Source: Gimesia benthica (GTDB lineage: Bacteria > Planctomycetota > Planctomycetia > Planctomycetales > Planctomycetaceae). Taken from it: DNA of 64,000 nucleotides. Positions 20,429 through 29,104 of this stretch are shown piece after piece (position 1 is the first letter of the stretch; every line of letters starts with the position of its first letter). The notes under the pieces were generated by a model, which saw only the letters and a program-made list of their open reading frames with translations, did not search any database and was not told the origin of the DNA. Made by a program: the position numbers and the translations under genes. The stretch lies in the NCBI RefSeq assembly GCF_009720525.1, contig NZ_CP043930.1, positions 3,876,501-3,940,500 on the forward strand. Direction: 5' to 3'.

Positions 20429-20431
20429 GAA

Positions 20432-21427
20432 TCAGTCCGCCGATGGTTTCAGTGCGGGATGTCCCAAAAGCCCGTAGCGTTTCCCTGTCTGAGAAACGGT
20501 CCAGAAAAAGGCTTTGATGGTCCCTTCTCTGACAACGGGAGTAATGTGCCCGCTGTAGACGATGTTGGGCGGTTGTTCTTCAGGGAGCAGGTACCGCTGT
20601 TCTTTGTCGAACTCGTGAAAGGGACCTTCCGGGTTATGGGACGCCAGATGTGCGACTTGCGCACCTCCCTGGTAGAAGTGTTCGATCACAAACAGGTGGT
20701 ATTCGCCGTTGAGCAGTGCGGCGCCCGTGAGTTCTTGGGCCCGGACCCCTTCCGGCTTGATGGAGATTACGACCGGTTTCGACCAGGAATCTTCCTTGAG
20801 TGGATGCGATGACTGTGAATGGAGGATCTGATATCCCTGCGAACTGGCTGTCCGAAAGTAGAGATGCAGATGATTGTCGGAGGCATCGCTGATCAGGGCG
20901 GCGTCGTCATCTTCGCCGGGAAGGTCCGCGATGGGATGTGTCGTTTTTTGCCAGGGAAGTTGCTCGGGGTCCGGATGCGAACAGGCCAGGCCGATACTGC
21001 GCTCAGTAAAATGACTGGTGCGACGGGCACTGTAGGGGCAGTAGATGAGTCCATTGTGAAAAGTCGCGGAGGCAGGACTGGCGACACCAAAGCGATCAAA
21101 GCGGCCGGCTTTCGTTCCTTTGGGGATTGCGACGCCGTGATAGGTCCAGTTCTGAAGATTCGGGCTGGAGAATAAATGAATCTCCGTATTATAGGTATTC
21201 GGATGGTGCTGGCTGGTGAGCGGGACGACGTCGGCCAGCAGATAATACTTCTTCTTAGCGGGATGCCAGACGATCGTGTGCTCGCGGAGACTGGCTTCTC
21301 CGACTTTCGATTCTTTATCTAACGCGATCTGATACGTCTGAGAACGATCACAGCAGACCAGAGAGTCCGCTCGGACTGTGGCGGGACAGAGCAGAAGCAG
21401 GACCAGAAAACTCCATCGACCAGTCAT
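20432..21427 (-). CDS. secreted glycosidase-like (GH43/GH32-type beta-propeller) protein
   Basis: A 331-residue exported protein with a signal peptide (MTGRWSFLVLLLLCPATVRA). The mature part has blade-like repeats typical of five-bladed glycosidase propellers: EHTIVWHPAKKKYYLLADVV, FSSPNLQNWTYHG, YCPYSARR, PGEDDDAALISD, HLYFRTASSQGYQ and SGHITPVVREG. These recall GH43/GH32 enzymes that act on plant or algal polysaccharides, but the catalytic acids cannot be placed with certainty. The ATG at 21427 is chosen because it starts the signal peptide. It converges with metG. Confidence 0.6.
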   Translation of the reverse strand: MTGRWSFLVLLLLCPATVRADSLVCCDRSQTYQIALDKESKVGEASLREHTIVWHPAKKKYYLLADVVPLTSQHHPNTYNTEIHLFSSPNLQNWTYHGVAIPKGTKAGRFDRFGVASPASATFHNGLIYCPYSARRTSHFTERSIGLACSHPDPEQLPWQKTTHPIADLPGEDDDAALISDASDNHLHLYFRTASSQGYQILHSQSSHPLKEDSWSKPVVISIKPEGVRAQELTGAALLNGEYHLFVIEHFYQGGAQVAHLASHNPEGPFHEFDKEQRYLLPEEQPPNIVYSGHITPVVREGTIKAFFWTVSQTGKRYGLLGHPALKPSAD

Positions 21428-22064
21428 TGCAAACCCGCCTTCCGCCTGAAGTAGTTTTGTGAGAGAGGACACTACTTTTATTCTCTCGCGGACGGGAGGG
21501 GAATTCAAGCTGAGATTTCCCACCGGGAAGCGATGGGAGTTGTTTAGTAAGCCCGTTGATTGCGGTACATCCAGTCAGAGAGACTGTAAAAAAGCTCTCG
21601 GATGGACCTCTGCTTGCTACGAATCAGATCTGGAAAAATCCTTAAAACCGGTCCGGCTTGCCAGGCAGGACAGCTTTGCTCTGGATCAATTGGCCGGGAA
21701 TCATCCACTGATTCTGGCGCTTTTTAGTTGATTTCGTGGGAGAACTCATTCGCAAACCTCTCTAATCGTTGTATTCGATACAGGGGGGCCGGTATACGCA
21801 GAGATTCTCCTGAAATTAAATTGACTCCTTTGGGAAGCAACATAGATTTTGGTGGCCAGTCAGTCGGCGCCCCTTCTGAACAGGGCCATGTAAGTAAGAA
21901 TCGGTTATGAAGTTTCACATTGCTCAGGTGATACGGAACTGGTTCTGAATGCATCCGGGAATTCATTTGTTTCCTGAGTTAAGCTGGTTACCCGGATACA
22001 AACCAATTTGTAACTAACATCAGGCGATGTGACAGGCACATTCGTTTAATCTCGGAGAAGGGCA
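21428..22064. other. long intergenic region upstream of the pseudopilin gene
   Basis: 637 bp between divergent genes with no credible coding frame. The short frames present (for example 21724-21966 minus) have no coding character. The last 15 bp hold the pilin ribosome site (GGAGAAGGGCA). No RNA gene, repeat or clear promoter is recognised. Confidence 0.4.
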
Positions 22065-22586
22065 ATGATTAAAACTACACGAAAACAACCAAGACGAGCA
22101 GGTTTTACCCTCGTCGAAGTGCTGATTGTGGTCGTGATCCTCGGGATCCTGGCTGCGACAGTACTGCCACAATTTACCTCATCCAATGATGACGCTCGCG
22201 AGTCGGTTCTAGTTCAGGACCTGCAGACTCTGCGAAGTCAGATTCAGTTGTACAAATTCCAGCACGAAGGAAAATTCCCTGCGGACGGTTCAACCGACCC
22301 CAATGTTTTCCGTGATTCGCTGCTGCTGTCCAGCGACAAAGATGGCACTACGGGTGCTGTCGGTACCAAACCACTGGGACCTTACCTCATCGGCAGTCTG
22401 CCTCCGAACCCCTTCACCGGTGGTCGGGGTGTCATGATCGTAACCGATGTTGCAGGAACCACTCCTGATGAAACCGCGAAAGACGGTACTGAAACGGTCG
22501 GCTGGATCTACAATCCTGCTACCGGTCAGATCAAAGGGAACAACGCTGGTACAGCCGCTAACGGCACCAGCCTGGATGCACTGTAA
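22065..22586 (+). CDS. type II secretion/type IV pilin-like major pseudopilin (GspG-like)
   Basis: A 173-residue prepilin. The short basic leader KTTRKQPRRAG precedes FTLVEVLIVVVILGILAATV, the class III signal cleaved after Gly with Glu at +5 of the mature protein. The helix continues into QDLQTLRSQIQLYKFQHEGKFP, as in GspG and other periplasmic pseudopilus subunits, and GWIYNPATGQIKGN near the end fits the GspG C-terminal part. No other secretion genes are adjacent. An independent terminator follows, so it is a monocistronic unit. Confidence 0.85.
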   Translation: MIKTTRKQPRRAGFTLVEVLIVVVILGILAATVLPQFTSSNDDARESVLVQDLQTLRSQIQLYKFQHEGKFPADGSTDPNVFRDSLLLSSDKDGTTGAVGTKPLGPYLIGSLPPNPFTGGRGVMIVTDVAGTTPDETAKDGTETVGWIYNPATGQIKGNNAGTAANGTSLDAL

Positions 22587-22641
22587 TCCGCCGCTGATTA
22601 CAGCACACGATACATTCTTTAGGCAAGAGTGAACCGAAGAT

Positions 22642-22677
22642 GCCCCTGGTATGAACCTTCATGCCAGGGGCTCTTTT
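22642..22677 (+). terminator. rho-independent terminator of the pseudopilin gene
   Basis: A 12-bp stem with one G-T pair (GCCCCTGGTATG / CATGCCAGGGGC) and a 6-base loop, followed by TCTTTT, 56 bp after the pilin stop codon. Confidence 0.85.
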
Positions 22678-22808
22678 CGTTGAATGACACGAATGGAGTT
22701 GCTTTTCGAATCGGGATGTTTTTAAGTAGTACTGAAGCACATGCCCACGAATATCCCTGTGCTGTCTTGAATGGAAGACGGCGCATCGATCCGGAAAGGT
22801 TACTCCTC

Positions 22809-24299
22809 ATGTCGTTCCTGAAGCTCTCGTTGACGTTCCTGCTGGCCCTGTTCCTGTCTCCTCTCTTTCTCTCTGCCCAGGAGGCGCCTTCCTCTGCAGT
22901 GCCCGGACGGCCGAATATCATGGTCGTGCTCTGCGATGATCTGGGGTATGGTGACCTGGCCTGTTACGGTCATCCGGTGATTCAAAGTCCCCACCTCGAC
23001 CGGTTCGCGAGAGAGGGATTGAAGCTGACGAGCTGCTACGCCGCCCATCCCAACTGTTCTCCCTCCCGTACGGGACTGATGACGGGCCGGACCCCGTTTC
23101 GCGTGGGTGTGTATAACTGGATTCCCATGTATTCTCCCATGCATGTCCGCAAGCAGGAGATTACCATTGCGACCCTGCTCCGTCAGTCAGGTTATGCCAC
23201 CTGTCATGTCGGCAAATGGCACTTGAACGGGATGTTCAATCTGGTGGGGCAGCCTCAACCGTCAGATCATGGTTTCGATCACTGGTTCGCGACCCAGAAC
23301 AACGCCCTGCCCACGCATGAGAATCCGTTTAACTTCGTACGAAACGCGAAGCCGGTCGGGAAACTGGAAGGTTATGCATCACAGCTGGTTGCCGACGAAG
23401 CGGAGGACTGGCTGGTCAATCTCAGGGATAAGGCAAAACCGTTCTTCATGTTCGTCTGTTTTCATGAACCACACGAACCCATTGCGAGTGCAGAACGGTT
23501 CCGCAAATTGTATACCGCACCAGAGGGCTCGACTCTGCCCGCCCATCATGGGAACGTGACGCAGATGGACGATGCCTTTGGTCGTATCCTGAAAACACTC
23601 GAGGATCAGAAACTTCGCGAGAACACACTGATCATTTTCACCAGTGACAACGGTCCGGCGATCACCGGTCGTCATCCGCATGGATCCGCAGGACCTTTGC
23701 GGGATAAGAAAGGTTATACCTACGAAGGTGGGATTCGTGTGCCGGGTATTATTCAGTGGTCCGGTCATGTGAAAGCCGGAACCACCAGCGATGTGCCGAT
23801 CTGTGGTGTCGATATCCTGCCGACCCTGTGTGAGGTCGCGAAGATCCCCGCTCCCACCGATCGTGTGCTGGACGGCACGAGTATCCTGCCGCTGTTCGAG
23901 GGGCAGGCATTGCAGCGCAAGCGTCCTTTGTACTGGCAGTTCAACCGGTCGCGTAACGAACCCAAGGTGGCCATTCGCGATGGTGAATGGAAGTTGCTGG
24001 CGCGACTCGATGTGCCAACTCCAAAACCTTCGGGCAGTATCACCGCAGAGGAGATTAAAGACCTGAAGCGGGCACAGCTGACCGGGTTTGAGTTGTATCA
24101 TATCGCCAGCGATATCGGGGAGACCACTGATCGTTCCGAAAGCGAACGCGAGATCTTCGAAAAGATGAAGCGGCAGATGCAGGAGATTTACGCCGAGGTC
24201 CAGGCAGAAGCACCGATCTGGCCGGCCTGGCAACAGGTGGGTTATGAAGGCAAAATCATCCGGGAGTATTACCAGCAGCAGAAGCAGGGACAGAAATAA
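22809..24299 (+). CDS. secreted sulfatase (arylsulfatase A type)
   Basis: A 496-residue exported sulfatase. After a signal peptide (LSLTFLLALFLSPLFLSAQE) come the calcium-binding VVLCDDLGYGDLACYG, the formylglycine motif CSPSRTGLMTGR (Cys83, modified by formylglycine-generating enzyme), KWHLNG, and IIFTSDNGP with the second metal-binding Asp/Asn. These enzymes remove sulfate from sulfated polysaccharides, a planctomycete speciality. The ATG at 22809 is chosen because it begins the signal peptide. No anaerobic or FGE maturase gene is adjacent. The natural substrate is unknown. Confidence 0.93.
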   Translation: MSFLKLSLTFLLALFLSPLFLSAQEAPSSAVPGRPNIMVVLCDDLGYGDLACYGHPVIQSPHLDRFAREGLKLTSCYAAHPNCSPSRTGLMTGRTPFRVGVYNWIPMYSPMHVRKQEITIATLLRQSGYATCHVGKWHLNGMFNLVGQPQPSDHGFDHWFATQNNALPTHENPFNFVRNAKPVGKLEGYASQLVADEAEDWLVNLRDKAKPFFMFVCFHEPHEPIASAERFRKLYTAPEGSTLPAHHGNVTQMDDAFGRILKTLEDQKLRENTLIIFTSDNGPAITGRHPHGSAGPLRDKKGYTYEGGIRVPGIIQWSGHVKAGTTSDVPICGVDILPTLCEVAKIPAPTDRVLDGTSILPLFEGQALQRKRPLYWQFNRSRNEPKVAIRDGEWKLLARLDVPTPKPSGSITAEEIKDLKRAQLTGFELYHIASDIGETTDRSESEREIFEKMKRQMQEIYAEVQAEAPIWPAWQQVGYEGKIIREYYQQQKQGQK

Positions 24300-24366
24300 C
24301 TGGCTGTCGGGGGCTTTACTTTCAGGATGGAAGGTGAATTCAATCGGACGAGAGAGCTTAATTAAA

Positions 24367-24551
24367 GGGTGGTCCCGGATGTAATCCGGGATTGCCGCAG
24401 GCAACAGGAGGTTGAGGGGTGAGCATGGTCGGGTGCTTTTCGTACCTCAAGCTGAGTTCAGTTCAGCGTCGGTATGTCGGTTCTTTGTAGAAAGTAGTAA
24501 CTAAGACCTCCTGCTCGCTGCGCTCGGCCCGAATTACATTCGGTCCCACCC
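24367..24551. repeat. REP-doublet/MITE-like inverted repeat element
   Basis: Two arms of about 44 bp in inverted orientation (24367-24411 and 24508-24551) flank about 96 bp. Both arms, read outside-in, go GGGTGG..CC(G/A)GATGTAAT.CGGG followed by .GCCGCAGGCAACAGGAG or its variant CGAGCGCAGCGAGCAGGAG; each carries its own small palindrome (CCGGATGTAATCCGG; CCGAATGTAATTCGG). A third copy of the arm lies at 42668-42712. This is the architecture of a REPIN (REP doublet), usually mobilised by a RAYT transposase; none is in the window. Confidence 0.68.
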
Positions 24552-24559
24552 ACAATGAA

Positions 24560-24602
24560 AAAACAGCCCGTCTCAAATGAGTGAGACGGGCTGTTTTGTT
24601 TT
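24560..24602. terminator. bidirectional terminator
   Basis: A perfect 16-bp inverted repeat (AAAACAGCCCGTCTCA / TGAGACGGGCTGTTTT) with a 6-base loop, A-rich on the left and TGTTTTG-rich on the right. It can end transcripts from both the sulfatase side (plus) and the DUF1549/DUF1553 gene (minus, stop at 24626). Confidence 0.9.
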
Positions 24603-24625
24603 GAGTTTAACACGGTTCACCGGGA

Positions 24626-27127
24626 TCAATGGTTGAACAGGAACTCGCGGCTGTTACTGATGGCCCAGAGAACGTCCTGGTAGCCTTCCCGTTTGTTGGG
24701 GGCGGCTTTGACGATCTGATCGCAGTTGGCCAGTTCTTCTTTGGTGGGGTAACGACTGAAGGCGACCAGATACATTTCTGTAAAGACATCCTTATCGGGG
24801 GCCTTTTCTTTCAACAGCTGCTCAATGCGACCAGACTTGGCGGACAGCTTTGTATTAATCAGCTGACCGTTGGCCACCTGCAGCACCTGGGCCAGGTTGG
24901 GCTGGCTGGTGCGTTCGCACTCACAGGTGATGACCCGCTTGGGACGTCCCAGCGTATCCAGAAAGTAAGAGTCGTAGTTGGGATCGGGCAGCTCAATGGC
25001 CCGGGTTCCCTGGGGAACGCCGCGGAAGCGTTCCTGCGAACCGGTAATGTCATCCAGAGCATCCAGCAGGACTTCGGCTGAGAGCCGCTTCACATTGTAA
25101 TGTGTGTAGAACCGTGTCTTGGCCACGTTTTCGGGGAGCGGATTTGAAGAGAGCTGATAAGCGCGGGAGTTCATGATGACCCGCATCAGTTCTTTCAGAT
25201 CGTAGCCCGAATTAACAAAGTGATCGGCCAGTGCGTTGAGCAGTTCCGGGTTGGAAGCCGGATTGGTTTCCCGCATGTCGTCGATCGGTTCCACGAAGCC
25301 GGTTCCCATGTAGTAGGACCAGAAGCGGTTGACAATATTTTTCGAGAACAGGCGGTTTTCCGGGGACGTGATCCAGGTGGCCAGCGGACGACGGAAATCA
25401 CGAACCGTTTTCGTGTCGATCGGCTCACCCATCAACGGAGTCGGTTCCATTGTCTTACGGGTTCGCGGATGCCGGATTGAACCGCTGTTCTTGACTTTGA
25501 TGATCGTGTCCTGTCCCAGGGCACCGAATTCAACGCTCCCTTTGTTGCCGACGCGGGTGAAGAAGGCAGCCAGACTGTAGTAATCTTTCTGGCTGTAAAC
25601 TTCGAAGGGATGGTGGTGACACTTGGCACACTGCAGACGGACTCCCAGAAAGATCTGCGAAGTGGCTTCGGCGAGGTCTTCGGGATTGGTTGCGATTTTG
25701 AAATAGTTGGCCGGCCCATTCTGATAAATGGATCCCTGGGCCGTAATGATCTCGTTTACGAATTTGTCGACCGGTTTGTTTTCCCGCAGCGACTGACGGA
25801 CCCAGTTGGAGAAGGCCCACATGCCACCATCGCCGATCTTGTTACGGTTGATACGCAGCAGGTCGCCCCATTTCATGCCCCAATAGGCACTCCAGGCTTC
25901 GACATACACATCCCGTTCGGGATCGCCGGTCAGACCCAGCAGTTCGTCGATCAGGTAGCTGCGCTTGTTGGGGTCTTTCGATTCCAGGAACGACTTGACC
26001 TTTTCGGGGCTGGGGAGAGTTCCGATGGTATCAAGGAAGGCGCGACGAATGAAAACTTCATCCGAGCAGAGGGGCGAAGCCTCGAGCCCCAGTTCTTCGT
26101 AACGCTGTTTAATCTGTTCGTCGATAAAGTTATTGGGTTTGAATTCAGCCAGGTTGACCTTTTCTTTGTAAGGAGAGATCACGGTCGAAATTTTTGCCTG
26201 GCCCATGAAGCGGACCATGACCGCGGTCTGACCCGGTCCCTGGATTTCAATTTTGCCCCGTGGTGTGACGGTGGCGATGTTTTCAATCAGACTGTCGTAT
26301 TGTGCCAGAGCGGTTACGTCCTGTTTGGAACCGTCACTGTATTCAGCGACGACGCGGAGCTGCTGAATGTCTCCCTGCTTGTAGCGACGGGACATCGGCG
26401 TCAGTTCCATGCCGACCACTGTCGGTTCCTTATCGTCGATTTCGGTGACAGCTTCGGCGATCCACTCTTTCAGGATCCGGTATTCGTAGGAGTCCTTCGC
26501 GAAGCGGCGTCCCCCGCCGTGTGCCATACCCATCGAGGCTTTCTGCAGAATCAGACTCTGTTCGGGCTGTAAAATCGAGACGCGACGCTGACGGTCGTCG
26601 CGGGCAATTGCGGGGTAGTCCTGTTCCGGTGCATAACCGAAGAGCGATAATTTAAAGCCCCCCTTACCGAACTGAGACGCATGACAGCCACCCAGGCTGC
26701 AGCCCCCCTTGTTGAGGACCGGTACCACATCTTTCACGAAGCTGACGTTCTTGCCGTTCTTCCGCGAATTAACGACGACTTCGATGACGCGCTGCTCTTT
26801 GCCCTGTGTGACCTGGATCTGACCTTTTCCTGTCTGGAGCGGCCGGACAAGTCCTTCCGCATTCACTTCCAGTACTTCAGGGGTCAGACTTTTATAGCTG
26901 GCTTCATGAGTCAGATCGCCGACGATTTTTTTGTCTTCCAGCACCGAGACCTGGATCTGGAAATAATCCAGCAGACCGGAGAGTTCGATCTGTTCCGGGG
27001 AAACCTGCAGAGCCGTTTCAGCGGCGCGGGATGTATTCAGGGCGCAGATTCCCAACAGAAATGTGGTAACCATGAGTGTGCGGTGAAACATCATTTTATT
27101 CTTCACGTGAGTCTTCCAGTTCATCAT
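24626..27127 (-). CDS. DUF1549/DUF1553 protein with bacterial Ig-like domain and c-type haem motif
   Basis: An exported protein of about 833 residues. The signal peptide (TLMVTTFLLGICALNTSRAA) is followed by a Big2-like Ig domain, a GGCSLGGCHASQFG site, a second Ig-like domain (about 235-320), the PSCyt2/DUF1549 region (SDEVFIRRAFLDTIGTLPSP), a CxxCH site (LQCAKCHHHPFEVYS) and the PSD1/DUF1553 region (NRFWSYYMGTGFVEP, YTHYNVKRLSAEVLLDAL). These proteins are typical of planctomycetes and verrucomicrobia, with an unproven role, probably extracytoplasmic redox or polymer processing. The longer frame to 27175 is possible; ATG at 27127 is preferred. Divergent from its usual partner, DUF1501. Confidence 0.88.
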   Translation of the reverse strand: MMNWKTHVKNKMMFHRTLMVTTFLLGICALNTSRAAETALQVSPEQIELSGLLDYFQIQVSVLEDKKIVGDLTHEASYKSLTPEVLEVNAEGLVRPLQTGKGQIQVTQGKEQRVIEVVVNSRKNGKNVSFVKDVVPVLNKGGCSLGGCHASQFGKGGFKLSLFGYAPEQDYPAIARDDRQRRVSILQPEQSLILQKASMGMAHGGGRRFAKDSYEYRILKEWIAEAVTEIDDKEPTVVGMELTPMSRRYKQGDIQQLRVVAEYSDGSKQDVTALAQYDSLIENIATVTPRGKIEIQGPGQTAVMVRFMGQAKISTVISPYKEKVNLAEFKPNNFIDEQIKQRYEELGLEASPLCSDEVFIRRAFLDTIGTLPSPEKVKSFLESKDPNKRSYLIDELLGLTGDPERDVYVEAWSAYWGMKWGDLLRINRNKIGDGGMWAFSNWVRQSLRENKPVDKFVNEIITAQGSIYQNGPANYFKIATNPEDLAEATSQIFLGVRLQCAKCHHHPFEVYSQKDYYSLAAFFTRVGNKGSVEFGALGQDTIIKVKNSGSIRHPRTRKTMEPTPLMGEPIDTKTVRDFRRPLATWITSPENRLFSKNIVNRFWSYYMGTGFVEPIDDMRETNPASNPELLNALADHFVNSGYDLKELMRVIMNSRAYQLSSNPLPENVAKTRFYTHYNVKRLSAEVLLDALDDITGSQERFRGVPQGTRAIELPDPNYDSYFLDTLGRPKRVITCECERTSQPNLAQVLQVANGQLINTKLSAKSGRIEQLLKEKAPDKDVFTEMYLVAFSRYPTKEELANCDQIVKAAPNKREGYQDVLWAISNSREFLFNH

Positions 27128-27646
27128 GAGATCAACTCGCTTTTGCTTGCAGTCATCCATTAGAAAATCGGTCAAACTATCTAACAGGAATCGAAGGCAT
27201 CAGCAGTCGTCAGTGCGGAGCACAGGCGGGTCTGGCAGGTTGAGTGTGGTGTCAGGTGGGAATATCGTGGCTTAACATAAGAAGCCATTTATACTTAAAT
27301 ATACTAAAAAATAGAGAAATTGCAAAAAAAACCTCTGAATTTTAGTACGATTTCCAAGTTGGCGGGAGCGTGGTGGCGTGACTTAGTGTTCAGTGCGAAA
27401 CGGGACAATACCTGTTGCTTCTTCTATTTTATCGCTATAATTTAAGCCAATCAAGGAGTGAAATTTCGCAAAGGGAATTTCTGACTTATAAAAATCAGAC
27501 CGCGAAACCGATTTTATATTTGCCTACCTTACATAAACGGTTACAATTATATTAGTTAACTTCCCAAATTGTTAACGCCAACAACCAATTTTCCCTCCTA
27601 ACCTTATCCCCTGATCTTCAGGGTCCTGCCACAAAAGGAGTTTCTG
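27128..27646. other. AT-rich divergent promoter region
   Basis: 519 bp between the divergent DUF1549/DUF1553 and DUF1501 genes. From about 27270 to 27600 it is markedly AT-rich. A TATAAT at 27436-27441 with TTGCTT 15 bp upstream (27415-27420) is a candidate plus-strand promoter. A strong AAGGAG precedes the DUF1501 ATG. No gene or RNA is seen. Confidence 0.45.
27415..27441 (+). promoter_or_regulatory. candidate sigma-70 promoter for the DUF1501 gene
   Basis: A consensus -10 box TATAAT (27436-27441) has a half-matching -35 box TTGCTT (27415-27420), but the 15-bp spacer is shorter than ideal. It would leave a leader of about 200 nt before the DUF1501 start. Confidence 0.35.
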
Positions 27647-28993
27647 ATGCTGAAGCTTTTCCCCGAGAAGGTTTCTAACTGTGAAACCGGAAGCCGTCGT
27701 CAATTTCTGCTGGAAGTTGGTGCGCTGAGTGCTTTTGGTATCTCGCTGGATTCCGTGCTGCGTGGTCAGGCTCATGCTTCCCAGGGTGAGTCTGGTGCAC
27801 TGGCAGATCCTTCAAACGACACCAACTGTATTCTGATCTGGACGCGTGGCGGTACCAGTCACCACGATACGTTCGATCCCAAACCAAACGCCTCCGCCGA
27901 TGTGCGTGGCGATTTTTCTGCCATCAGCACCGCACTGCCCGGCATTCAATTCACAGAGAAAGTGCCTCTGTTCGCGAAGCACGCGAAAGAGTTCTCGATC
28001 ATGCGGAACCTGAACCCACAGAACGGGGCACACTCAACCGCTGATGCCTTCATGCTGTCAGGGCATAAGTTCAACCCTTCCGTGACCTATCCCTGCTACG
28101 GGGCGGTCATTGCGAAAACCAAGGGCTTCAAAACCAACATTCCGCCGCATATTCAGCTGGGGAACAACGTCGACCGGCGTTTCAACGGCGGCCTGGGTGG
28201 CTACCTGGGTATTCAGTACAACCCGTTTGAAATCCCCGGCGATCCCAACGCGAAGAACTTCACCGTGCGGGATATTTCTCCTCCGTCCGGGATCTCCATT
28301 GATCGGATGAAGCGTCGTCAGCAGGCTCTGTCTGCCATCGACACGCTGCAGCGTCAGGCGGATCAGAACCAGAATACATTTGAAGCTTCTGATGCTCACT
28401 ATCAGAACGCTTTCAGCATGATCACCTCGGCTGATACGCAGAAAGCGTTTGACCTCAGCCAGGAATCGGACAAAACCCGCGACGAGTACGGGCGTCATAA
28501 CCTGGGACAGAGCTGTCTGCTGGCCCGTCGCCTGATCGAAGCCGGTTCCCGCTTTGTGACCGTCAGCAGCGGTGGCTGGGACACGCACACCAACAACTTC
28601 AAAGGCCTGGAACGGCTGCTGCCCCCCTTCGACCAGGGCGTCACCTCACTGGTGCTCGACCTGAAACAGCGGGGCATGCTGGATAATACACTCGTTGTCT
28701 GGCTGACTGACTTCGGTCGGACCCCGGTGATTAACTCCGCCGCCGGTCGTGACCACTGGTCAACGGCTTCAACCATGATGATGATCGGTGCCGGCACTCC
28801 TTCCGGTCAGGTGATTGGTGCCACCGACGACACCGGTTCGCGTCCGGTCGGAAACGAATACTATCCGGCAGACGTTGCCGCGACCATTTACTCAAAACTG
28901 GGTGTGAAACTCGATCATTACTTTGTCTCTCCCGAGGATGGGCGTCCGCTGATTGTCTGCGAAGGACAACCCATTCCGGAACTGATGGGGTAA
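27647..28993 (+). CDS. DUF1501 exported protein
   Basis: A 448-residue DUF1501 protein, a relative of the alkaline phosphatase/sulfatase fold. A twin-arginine-like N terminus (GSRRQFLLEVGALSAFGI) indicates export. Landmarks: CILIWTRGGTSHHDTFDPKP, NPQNGAHSTADAFMLSG, SSGGWDTHTNNF, VWLTDFGRTP, GRDHWSTAST and the C-terminal PADVAATIYSKLG. DUF1501 genes are usually paired with DUF1549/DUF1553 genes, as here (divergent). The reaction is unknown. ATG at 27647 with AAGGAG 6 bases upstream. Confidence 0.9.
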   Translation: MLKLFPEKVSNCETGSRRQFLLEVGALSAFGISLDSVLRGQAHASQGESGALADPSNDTNCILIWTRGGTSHHDTFDPKPNASADVRGDFSAISTALPGIQFTEKVPLFAKHAKEFSIMRNLNPQNGAHSTADAFMLSGHKFNPSVTYPCYGAVIAKTKGFKTNIPPHIQLGNNVDRRFNGGLGGYLGIQYNPFEIPGDPNAKNFTVRDISPPSGISIDRMKRRQQALSAIDTLQRQADQNQNTFEASDAHYQNAFSMITSADTQKAFDLSQESDKTRDEYGRHNLGQSCLLARRLIEAGSRFVTVSSGGWDTHTNNFKGLERLLPPFDQGVTSLVLDLKQRGMLDNTLVVWLTDFGRTPVINSAAGRDHWSTASTMMMIGAGTPSGQVIGATDDTGSRPVGNEYYPADVAATIYSKLGVKLDHYFVSPEDGRPLIVCEGQPIPELMG

Positions 28994-29029
28994 TCTCGGT
29001 ACTCCTTCCTCACAGATTGAACAGAGATC

Positions 29030-29058
29030 GCCCCTGTGGATATCGAGTCCAAAGGGGC
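29030..29058 (+). terminator. weak hairpin between DUF1501 and PPC genes
   Basis: An interrupted stem (GCCCCTGTGGA / TCCAAAGGGGC) with a 7-base loop, 36 bp after the DUF1501 stop and without an immediate T-run. It may attenuate rather than end transcription into the next gene. Confidence 0.35.
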
Positions 29059-29104
29059 ATCCCTGTTTTCAGGCTCTCCATTGCGTTTATTCAGGATCAA
29101 GGTC

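Noticed and set aside
23379-24404. 341-codon minus-strand frame across the sulfatase
   Set aside because: Antisense to a complete sulfatase with all active-site motifs, and runs into the REP-like repeat.
25610-26572. 320-codon plus-strand frame inside the DUF1549/DUF1553 gene
   Set aside because: Antisense shadow; no ribosome site, and the minus strand has conserved haem and DUF motifs.
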